From the NCBI RefSeq assembly GCF_036711975.1, contig NW_027248938.1:454388-518387 (forward strand): a stretch of DNA of 64,000 nucleotides, written 5' to 3'. A program made the position numbers and the translations under genes. This DNA is from Onthophagus taurus (Eukaryota > Arthropoda > Insecta > Coleoptera > Scarabaeidae). Positions 54,801 through 64,000 of this stretch are shown in pieces. The first letter of the stretch is position 1. Each line of letters opens with the position of its first letter. Under the pieces are notes generated by a model, which did no database searches, was not told where the DNA came from, and saw nothing but the letters and a program-made list of their open reading frames with translations.

Positions 54801-55590
54801 CTTCAAGTTGTATAATATATTTTTCTCTTCACAAAGATCAAAATGTTTTCCGAATATTCCGTAAAGAATAAAGCATAAGTGACAACAAAAATAAAAACAT
54901 TTCGAACAATGTGGTAGACAAAATCAGTCAACTCACTAAGTTGTTTAAACAATCGTACATATTTAATCAGCGAATTTTGAAATCGGTCATTTACATCATT
55001 GCATTCACCGTGCATCGTACTTTCGATCGAGATTTTGATGACTAAAATTGGTCAATTAGTTAAGGAGATAATTAATGTGTTTGATTAATTCGTTTTTTGC
55101 GTTTTAATAAAAATCCTTTCATTTGAGATGTAAAACATTAAAATCCGTCAAACCGTTGTTTAGTTATGTGGTTATAGCAAATGTAATCAAAATTAATTTT
55201 TTCTTATTGGGGGCTAGACTTCCAGTCGGCAGATTTGCGGGGTCATTTCAATGGCGATACGCAGGTAATTAGTAAATTTTGAGATCGGGCATTTCCGCCT
55301 TCTCATTCATTGTGGATAATACTTTCGATCAAGATGTTTGTGGATATATATGTATGTATCCACAATATAAATTAATATTTTAATAAATAATAATACGAAC
55401 TACATTCACAGGACTGATAAAATCGATTGATTATTTTGAATGATAATAATATTAATAATTTTATATAGTAACGTTCTCCTTTGTTTTGTACATGTCGTGT
55501 GCACAGCATGCTACAGCCACTTCCCCTCCTATACAGATTAATAAAAAGAGGAATATGGTGGTTAAAGAAAAAAGAAATCATATTTAAAAA
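54801..55590. repeat. non-coding stretch with a diverged direct repeat
   Basis: About 70 bp near 54975-55045 (gaattttgaaatcggtcatt, gtactttcgatcgagat) recurs near 55271-55342 (aaattttgagatcgggcatt, atactttcgatcaagat). No gene is supported. Confidence 0.5.
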
Positions 55591-55619
55591 TTGAAAGTAA
55601 CTTTTTTTTGAATTTTTAT

Positions 55620-56083
55620 ATTATGAGAATTGATTGCCTCGCTGTGGTGACATATGTAATTTTCTTTTAAAAGAAATGCTGGTTTAAGGTTGTTGATGTT
55701 AACAGCTACTTCCTTGTTATTTTTGAAAATTACAAAATATTTCGGAAATGTTTTTATCACTTTAAATGGGCCTAATAATATCTTGGTGTTAAAGAGGGTT
55801 GAATCCCATTAATTTTGACAAAAACAAATTTTGAAATGAATAAATCTTTATGAATAAATGGTTTTTGGTTGGAATGAAAAACTGTGTTTACTGGTTTCAA
55901 ACAAGAGAATGTTTCTCGTAAACTAGATAGCAATGGATCAGATTCCAAAGGGTGTTGAATATTAACAAAAAATTCTCCTGGAAGCCTAAGTGGTTGACCG
56001 TATACAAGTTCGGCAGATGAACAACCTAGGTCTTCCTTAAGAGATGATCTGAGGCCTAGGAGAACCAAGGGAAGAACCAAAGT
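55620..56083 (-). pseudogene. Gypsy integrase C-terminal fragment
   Basis: Minus strand: LPLVLLGLRSSLKEDLGCSS and AELVYGQPLRLPGEFF are the hallmark end of the integrase core of a Gypsy clade different from the two others here. A frameshift near 55780 precedes GPFKVIKTFPKYFVI. Its upstream side is cut at 56083 by a dispersed repeat (copy at 7484-7552). Confidence 0.85.
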
Positions 56084-56309
56084 ACCCTTAAAATTCACTA
56101 AAGAATCACCACTTGAAGTTTGTTGCAGTCATTCAGATACACTCTGTATATACAGGGTGTTCCGGTGACTCGGGGCATAAAATTAACCTCATATACTAGA
56201 GCAAAAATGATGACGATTCGTGAAAAAAAATTATTATAAAAGTCTTCAAATGATCAAGATATAGGCCATCAAAGTTCAAAAGTTTTAACACATTTTTCTA
56301 AATATTTTC

Positions 56310-56770
56310 ATATATTATACAACAAGACGATCGAAAATACTCGATAATACGAGACGTATTGCCTGAAACACCACGAGACCGAAGGTGGAGTGGTGTTTTT
56401 TAAGGCAATACGTCGAGATTCGAGTATTTTCGATTGTCGTGTTGTATATGGCTAGACTATTTCATGAATAAAAAATTACATATTTTTAGAATTTTAATAT
56501 TTTTTTAATAAATTACATTGATTGTTATGGAAACATGCATGGATGTCTCGAAATTAATTAAATGTCAAACAAGCGATAATACAAAGGTTCGTATTACAGC
56601 GATAATACAAAGGTTCGTATTACAGCGATAATACAAAGGTTCGTATTATCGTTCTCCATGGTTACGGCCAAATAACCGCTGAAATACTCGCAATTGACGG
56701 AAAACCGCGAATTCTTATTGGCTGTTAACGATATGAATGAAATAGTCAATACTATTTATGGTAGAGCGTT
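56310..56770. repeat. insertion in the left arm: palindrome, 25-bp repeats, small MITE
   Basis: 56318-56450 is a hairpin (tatacaacaagacgatcgaa ... gattgtcgtgttgtata) with a cgtattgcctgaaacaccac core. GACTATTTCAT near 56455 and its complement near 56735 bound a roughly 290-bp small element. Within that, three copies of gcgataatacaaaggttcgt lie at 56573-56655. None of this is present in the right arm. Confidence 0.7.
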
Positions 56771-57170
56771 GAAATTTGGTAGAGGGTAAACAAATATCAA
56801 GCAAAATCATTGAACCAATTTTGACTTTGATCGGGCGGCGGCAACCATGCTATACAGGCTGTCCCTAAAATTTGTTTGCTCAGAACTTTTTTGTTCGCTC
56901 GTAACCCTACATTTATTTTTGTACTTTTTAATAGAAAATTTATTTTAGAAACAATTATCACTCTTTGAAAATTTTGATAACATTGACCGTTTTCGAGTTA
57001 TACGCGAAAATATTAAGCTTCGATTTCAATGGTAACACTAAAAAACAAAAATCTTCGAAAAAGTCAAGGTTGGCCATGGCAATTAAAAAAACAAATTGAG
57101 CTGTCAACTTGCTTATGTCGTTTAAACACAAATGATAGTTTTTTGTTAGTTAAGTTTTTATTAATTTTAA

Positions 57171-58200
57171 GTGTTCAAAATGGAGAGTTACACATTTAGT
57201 GAACAAACTGACATGATTTTGACATTAGGGGAATGTCATGGAAACGCCGTAGCAGCCACTAACCGTTATCGGGAGAAATTTCCAAATCGCAGAGCGCCCA
57301 ATCGAAAAACATTTTTAAGGACTGAAACCCGTTTAAGGGAAAATGGGACGTTTAAGCCGAAATTTAGTAAGTAACAGTAACGTAAGATCAGTCCGAACAC
57401 CCGAACTAGAAGAAGATATTCTACACTACGTAGAAGAAAATACTACAGCTAGTACTTTGGATATGGCGAGGCACTTTTAAACTTCAAAAACAACTGTCTG
57501 GAGTGTTCTTCACTAGCCATAACTTTATCCATTTCATTGTTACAAAGTTCAGGAAGTTCGACTGGCTGATTACCCACTGCGACTGCAAAATAATTAATTA
57601 AATTGTTGCCAAATAATGCAGCACAAAATCCAAATTGATGATCAGTTTTAAGAAAAAGCTGCTTTTTACAGATGAATCCACTTTTTCTAAAGATGGAATC
57701 TTCAATTTGAGAAATTTACATAGTTGGTCGGACGAAAATCCATGATTTAAGAAAACTTGGAAATCACAATGGAGATTTTCTCTTAACGTTTGGGCTGGCA
57801 TTACGGGCGATGTAATTATTGGACCCGTTTTCTTGCCATCAAGGCTGGATGGACATACATATAGGCGACATTTAGAAGAATTAGATGATTTTTTAGATGA
57901 CGGTCCTTTAAACACAAGGCAAGCAATGTAGTATATGCATAATGCTGCTCCTGTGCATAGCACACAAGCTGTCCAAGAATTTCTGAGGGAACGTTTTCCG
58001 GGACGGTGGATTGGACTAGGAGTAGGTGCACCGATAAGTTAGCCCCCCGATCGCCGGATCTTACATCTGTAGATTTTTATTTATGGGGACGCGTTAAATC
58101 GCTAATTTACTGCGTTTAAATCAGTTGATCGAAAACGAGTTGATCAACTGAGGTTGCGAATTGTTGATTCATTTGATCAACTTCAAACTGAGATCGATGT
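57171..58200 (+). pseudogene. mariner-type transposase (DUF4817 family), decayed
   Basis: ATG at 57171 (or 57180) begins the DUF4817 helix-turn-helix: SYTFSEQTDMILTLGECHGN, FPNRRAPNRKTF. After 57374 the frame shifts repeatedly, but conserved pieces remain: TPELEEDILHYVEEN, LLFTDEST (first Asp), SLNVWAGITGDVIIGP, MHNAAPVHS (Asn in place of the usual second Asp), FLRERFPGRWIG and SPDLTSVDFYLWG. Same family as 55-480. Non-functional. Confidence 0.8.
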
Positions 58201-59210
58201 TCTCCGCAGAGTGCGCTTTAATTTAACACGGCGATATCAGGCGTGCATCTGCTTTAGTATTTTTTTGTTCTTTTTTATTTATTACTATTTGTTTATAATT
58301 TTATTGTTATTGTTAATATTTTTGTTGGAATTTTTGTTATGTTCTTGTTTGTTGTAACCGGAAACGAAATTTATTGTTTTGGAAATTACATTCTTTTATT
58401 CAACTAAAATAAATTAACACTGGATTTAACTAAGTCTGCACTTAGAAATGTATGCAAATAATGGTTATTAGCTCAGTTCGTTTTTGAATTGTCATCGCCA
58501 ACTCAGATCTTGCGGAATATGTTTCCTTTTTTTGTTTGTTACGATTGAAATCAAAGCTTAACATTTTCGCGTATAACTCGAAAACGGTAAATGTTATCAA
58601 AATTTTCAAAGAGTGATAATAGTTTCTAAAATAAATTTTCTATTAAAAAGTACAAGAATAAATGTAGGGTGACGAGCGAACAAAAAAGTTCTGAGCAAAC
58701 AAATTTTGGGACATCCTGTATAGCATGGTTGCCGCCGCCCGATCAAAGTCAAAATTGGTTCAATGATTTTGCTTGATATTTTTTTACCCTGTAATGGTAT
58801 TGAAAATATTTAGAAAAATGTGTTAAAATTTCTGAACTTTGATGGCCCATATCTTAGCCATTTGAAGACTTTTATAATAATTTTTTTTCACGAATCGTCA
58901 TCATTTTTGCTCTAGTATATGAGGTTAATTTTATGCCCCGAGTCACCGGAACACCCTGTATACATATTTATATCAATAATAAGCAGAACTACAACAAAAT
59001 AAATGTAAGGCAGAAAAAAGGTGCTGGGTTCAAATTGCCACAAAAGTAGTATTTGTTCTACCACCCAGCCCCATTACAAAAGAAAACAAAAACTGGAACA
59101 AAAAACAAACAATAAAAAATATATATATCTATCTAAATCAAACTAAATTAAATTACACTAAAACAAAATTGCCAAAGTAATAACAAACTCAGCTGTCATT
59201 GAATTCATTG

Positions 59211-62050
59211 TCAGGCTCTTAAGCCACTCAACTGACCCGCCATGATGGAAGCCTTCAATCTTCGCTTAAAGATCTGAATAGACATAGTGGTCTTGACATG
59301 AACAGGAACGCCATTGTATATGTGAGCGATTTGATAACTAAACGACTTTTTAAAGAATTCATGTTTATGTTGTGGAGGAGTCAAATTGTCCTTAAACCTT
59401 AAGTTCATTTTATGGTAAAGATAAGCAGGTTTCCCGCCAATAACAACATTATGGAACAGCGTAGCGAAGTGAAGCAGTCTTCTGCTTGCACATATTTAAC
59501 TATGGAACAACTTTAAGCTTGTGAGATACGTGCTGCCGCCTCCGTATATTAGCCGCAAGCAGGCATTTTGTATACTCTGCAGCTTACACCTATCTCTGGC
59601 GGAAATATTAGGTCCATAAATAACATCACAGAAATTCATATGAGAAAAACTTCAACCTCACTGTTTTACATAATAAAATTTTAATTCTCAAAGGTAGAAA
59701 ACAGCGCGAAGCGTATATCATTTTTAATGCCGCATACGATCGCTACGTTCACTTATTAACGTGCTCCGAAAAGGTGAGCCCCTCATTCAGCAACAAACCT
59801 AAACTGCGGACGCAAGTTTTTAGTGGTATGCACTGACCGTCAATAACAACCCTCAACTTCTCTCTCTGAATGAAGTGTCACTTCTAGTTTTTTTGGAACC
59901 AAACAAAATTAATTCGGTTTTCGCAGCATTCAAACGTAAAGAATGTTTACGGGACAAAACTCTTAACTGTTCAAGGTCATCATTCAACCTATCACAGGCA
60001 GTGTCTACCTCGTGGGGAAAAAACGAGATGTATAGCTGCGTGTCATCAGCATAAAAGTGACAATTAGAGTGAGACAAAAAGTTTATGAAAGAAGACACAT
60101 AAATAGAGTATAGAAGGGGTCCCAGAAGCGATCCCTGTGGTACCCCAGAAGGAACTTCCGAAAAAGTAGATCTAACTCCATCAACCTCAACACATTGCAC
60201 CCGATCACGGAGATAGCTAAACATGAAAGTCGAAGCTGAAGGACTTAAACCAATGTGTTGCAAAATCGCAAACATTACTGAATGATTCAGAGTATCGAAG
60301 GCCTTACTATAATCAAGCAAGGAGAGTAAAGTCATTTTACCCTCATCAGATGCCCGCAACACACCGTCGACTATGCTGATGGATGTGCTGTCGCACATCC
60401 ATGACCCCTTCTAAAACCCGATTGCACGCTGGGCAGAACATTGCAAATATTTGCATATTCCTTCAGCTGCGCTTCAATAATTCTTTCAGCCAATTTCCCA
60501 AAACAGGCAGAATACTTATTGGTCTTAAGTGACCAAACTCTGTAACATTTGACTTTTTTGGTAATGGCTTGCACAATTGAACAATTGAACAAATGAAATG
60601 TTTAGACCATCAACGCCCGCACAGTTTTTTCGAAATTATGAAATAATCTGTAACACATAGTCTTCACTAACCTCACGGAACTTGAATGAATTGTTATTAA
60701 CTGGATTGGAAATGTAAAAGTCCTACAACTCCCGACTCATTGGTATTGCAGGAATAGAGTCTACAAAAAAATCATTAATTTGTTGCGGATCTTTTAAACA
60801 ATCGGGAATTATTGTTTTTCGCTTTGGAGCTACATTTACATGCCTTAAAAAGTTCCACATTTCTCGACCGTGATAAGCACATTTCCCAAGAGTATACTCA
60901 AAATATGCACGCTTTTCCCTACGAATCGCTTGATTTGTTAAATTACGCAAGGTCTTGTAATATTCCCATGTCGCTTGACTATTACTTTTCTTAAAAGACC
61001 CATATGCAGAATCTCTGAGACGCTGCATTTTTCGAATTGTGTAAGTCAACCATGGGGCCGGCGGTTTAGTGAAACGGTGGTAATAATAGGCAAATGCCGA
61101 TCCATCAAAGGAATTAAAAGAGTATTAAGATAATCCACTTTATCACTTATGTCCACTATATCAAATATATTAAAAAAAGGTTGTTGAAATAAATCAGATT
61201 GAAAGCGATCGTAATCAAAATTATTATAAGATCTGAAGGTTCGCAAATAGGAACAAGACTCTTTGCGTTTTATATCTAGTAAACAATAGGTCAAGTCATG
61301 GTCAGATGCATTAAAATAACTAACGCCACTATCAAGAACCAAATTAAGATCAGATATAAAAATTAAATCAATTAAAGTTGAAGAGGAAGCTGTAACGCGA
61401 GAGGCCTTTTGAATTATTTGAGTTAGACCAAAAGAATTCATTAAATCAAGCAGTACTGCAGGCTAGGAAACACCACAAGCCATAAGGTCAACATTAAAAT
61501 CGCCCACAGCAGTAACGATATCATGCTCAGAGCATATCGCACTTAAATCAATCTCTAATTCCGAAACAAAGAAGTTAAAATCACAATTAGGTGGGCTAAA
61601 CACAACGCCTATAACCAAATCATTTGTTCCACTATTAATTGAAATCCAAAGCTGCTCCACACTATTGCCAGAGGAAAGAACGCGAAATTTTAAATTTTTA
61701 CTTATGTACATTGTTACCCCTCCATCCCGCGATACCCTATCCCGTCTAATAAGTGTATAACTGTCGATAGACAGCCATTTATTGTTGACATTATCATTAA
61801 GCCACGTTTCAGTCAATCCCAACACAGAGTATTTCTTTTCAAAAAGTACATTAGATACCTCATCAAGGCAGGTCAGAAGAGAACGTACTATCGCCCTAGC
61901 CTTATTTGCTACATGGCGTAAAGGACAGAAAACAAATCCCCCGCACGGTCGCTTTGCCGAGTAAGGCCGAAGAATCGAAGACTGGAGGGGCGTACTCATT
62001 TTCTCTCGAACGTTTGCTCTAGCCTTGTCGTCTCTTCAACCCTGAAGTGC
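59211..62050 (-). pseudogene. APE-type non-LTR retrotransposon (Jockey/CR1-like) ORF2
   Basis: Minus strand. Endonuclease: LGLTETWLNDN, GGVTMYISKNL, AVGDFNVDLM (61463-61999) and NASDHDLTYCLLD (61046-61441), matching APE signatures. Reverse transcriptase: LLDYSKAFDTLNHSV, SGVPQGSLLGPLLYSIY and HFYADDTQLYISFF (59853-60398). The C-terminal end is at 59211-59408 (YNGVPVHVKTTMSIQIFKRR). The single long frame is broken by several frameshifts and stops (near 61445, 61046, 60600 and 59850, among others). A CpG-rich stretch at 62030-62100 probably marks the 5' UTR. No clear poly-A tail. Confidence 0.88.
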
Positions 62051-62099
62051 CGGGCGCCCGATGCCAGCTTAAAGTCGAGCGCGCCTTGGATTCGAACAA

Positions 62100-62980
62100 A
62101 AATACACAATTTCGTTTTTACAATTCAAATAACTGTACCAATGTTATGACGTAGTCGATTTTAAAAATTCATAAAATAGTCAAATATATTCATTAAAATA
62201 AAATAATTGAACTTTAATAAGTGAAAAAAATTGTTTCTTAATTTTAAATACGTTTCTGTACTGTATATCTTCGGAAAGTTAAAGAATTTAGTTAAAATTC
62301 GATGTAAAAATTGTCTCTTAATTTCCGTTAGTAATATTTTTTTTCTAATCTCATTTAAAATGGCATTTTAACCGTTTAATATTATAGAAAGTCTCAATAA
62401 TTTCAAGCCATTTACGACCATTAATGCGTTTACGCACCGTTTCTTCACATTTTTTTCCCTTTCTTTTTGACATAAGGCTTTTACAATTTTTTTTTTTTTT
62501 GGCGCTGAGTAGGGGAAAATGCCTTACGCACCCCGGCCTACTGATGGCGCCTATAGTTCGTGGGTCGGAAAAATCATATTTCGGCCGGGAGTGTGGGTCT
62601 ACAATTAATTAGCCCCTGCTACCCACTAAAAACTACTACCCCCGTCTCTTCTCCCGGACCACCCGGATTTCTGTGGAAGTCGTTATATCCAGGATACAAT
62701 TGCATGAAAAAAAAGAATTGATGGTTACTATTAATTTTATTAAGGTTGTCTCAACTTACCGGCTTTGGAAGGGGCTCTTCATCCCGCGGGATCAGTTTTA
62801 TCTTTTTCGTCTTGAGGACCACAGCCAGGTATGCGCTTATTCTTTCTCACTTGGTTTTGTCGGTCAGCATTGAAAAAATTAAAAAGATTTTATCAAATAT
62901 TAAGAACAATTTAATAATAAAAAATATACCTACTCAATAATGAATAAAATTTGTTATGTCAAAATTTAATAATATAGTAT
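62100..62980. other. AT-rich spacer with an unassigned GC-rich block
   Basis: 62500-62860 stands out by GC content (cgcaccccggcctactgatg, tctcccggaccacccgg, catcccgcgggatcag) between AT-rich flanks. It may be a SINE or LINE 5' fragment. ORFs through it are not convincing. Confidence 0.35.
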
Positions 62981-62989
62981 AACCCGTTA

Positions 62990-64000
62990 TTATTTTGACA
63001 TTTTTCTAATCGGGATGTCATTAAGCCGAACAATCGCTGACATAAATCCTCGCCACGAAGACTATCCCATTGCCGCATAACCTATTCTTCTAAAATAGCT
63101 CGGTCCCGAAATCGTTTGTCAAACTCCCACCCGCATACCATATAACCGAGCGTGGAGGCCATTTTAATCGTTCTACGTTGTTATTGTCTTGAAACCACTA
63201 CTCGACTAACCGAGTGGTATGGATGGGTATGTTGTCTTGTACAAATGTCAGAACCTCCACCTCATCCTCAGGATATACTGCTTGGAATAAAAATTTCTTC
63301 CAAAACTCTAACATAATGCCGAGCAGTAAATGCTGGGGGCGAAACTTTAACCAACGCTCCAGGCCCGGCATCGCTGATCCAACCCCATACACCTGATAAA
63401 CAGTTATTGTGGTAATTGTAGTAATTCGTCAGATATCATCATCATAGAGTAGTTACGAGGTTCTAGAGCTTACCAAGTGAGACTAGTCCACTGGTTACCA
63501 TCGCAACGACATTTTCGGCGTCATATCTCGTCCCACTACGACGCCAAACTCGCTGTTTCGGATTTTGGGATGACAAAAACGTCTTTTCATCCAACAAATA
63601 TCATACCTCGCTAATCCCGGTTTATATTTTCTTGACAAAATCTCAGTCTGTGCTGGGCATCCTGGGGTGGTAGCTGAATTTTTTCTGCCGGTATTCTAGC
63701 CCGCAAACCTATAAAATTATTAAAATTGTTTAGTCATTTTGCTATTTTCTATGTATTACTTTAAAATACTATTCTCGTTTAAACGGTTTCGTATGGTTTG
63801 AAGGGAGCAGTCGACTATTCATTCCTGCCGGATAGCTCTTGATGAGCAAGTTGGGTGCATACGAGTATAATTGACAATTCGCTCACCTTCATCGGCAGTT
63901 GTTTTTCTTGGTACTACTCGTGTGCTCTTTAAACCCCTTTCGACATTCAAAGCGCCTCGCCTTATCCATTTGTTTACTGTCCATCTCTACCAACAAAGCG
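62990..64000 (-). pseudogene. Tc1-like transposase, broken, running off the window
   Basis: Minus strand. The N-terminal part near 63980-63800 reads TVNKWIRRGALNVERGLKST. The middle near 63590-63480 reads DEKTFLSSQNPKQRVWRRSG (first Asp) and RYDAENVVAMV. The 63198-63392 frame reads TFVQDNIPIHTTRLVE (second Asp), followed by ERLKWPPRS and, after a shift, QWDSLRGEDLCQRL. Many frame breaks. It differs from the intact DD34E copy at 11 kb. The 5' end lies beyond the window. Confidence 0.75.

Larger units (their letters stand above)
56153..58958 (+). mobile_element. long-TIR mariner-type transposon with nested insertions
   Basis: Ends CAGGGTGTTCCGGTGACTCG and its complement, flanked by TA (56151-56152, 58959-58960). 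The inverted arms are very long: the right arm (about 58555-58958) pairs with 56153-56305 plus about 56770-57035 on the left. The left arm is split by about 460 bp of inserted sequence at 56310-56770. A second TATACAGG-like junction inside both arms (about 56852 and 58718, gcaaccatgctata) suggests an older insertion or arm extension. It encloses a dead transposase. Confidence 0.8.

Noticed and set aside
59026..59035. tRNA B-box-like gggttcaaat, possible SINE or tRNA
   Set aside because: No A box, no cloverleaf, no repeat partner seen.

Overview
This is an insect genomic window: AT-rich, intron-containing, with only two recognisable host genes, both partial or broken. A beetle is plausible, but the sequence does not prove the order. 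Almost everything else is transposable elements, satellite DNA and one large endogenous DNA virus. There are no bacterial-type operons, rRNA, tRNA or CRISPR arrays.

Layout. 0-5 kb: the end of a mariner-type transposase, four or five exons of a CCHamide/bombesin-receptor-like GPCR, a hammerhead-ribozyme motif on the minus strand, and a RERG-like Ras GTPase remnant whose last codons are cut off by a 514-bp hAT MITE. 5-13 kb: a decayed pogo/Tigger element, dispersed and palindromic repeats, and a Tc1/mariner element with an intact 339-residue transposase plus an inverted, diverged partial second copy. 13.9-15.1 kb: an intron-containing Mutator-like (MULE) transposase remnant with a TA-flanked MITE in one intron. 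15.6-21.4 kb: a satellite of about 38 monomers of 153 bp, with a 459-bp higher-order repeat. 21.4-29.2 kb: a Ty3/Gypsy retrotransposon with intact gag and pol, a likely -1 frameshift site, an 18-bp leader repeat and mismatched LTRs.

29.3-46.2 kb: an endogenous Maverick/Polinton-like virus of adintovirus type. Its genes are a PLA2-domain virion protein, adenain-type protease, penton-like and double-jelly-roll capsid proteins, packaging ATPase, retrovirus-like integrase and a protein-primed-type family B DNA polymerase, plus several small unassigned ORFs. Capsid, protease, ATPase, integrase and polymerase genes carry frameshifts, stops or deletions, and an LTR fragment sits at 34.4-36.2 kb, so it is a dead copy. 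Three of its promoter regions carry FTZ-F1/ERR-type nuclear-receptor sites, and the first gene appears to build its start codon by splicing.

46.2-64 kb: a graveyard of a Gypsy RT fragment, a YqaJ exonuclease remnant, a Penelope-like element (RT plus GIY-YIG), a BEL/Pao element with its 5' LTR, a Gypsy integrase fragment, a long-TIR mariner-type element with nested insertions, an APE-type LINE and a Tc1-like transposase remnant at the window edge.
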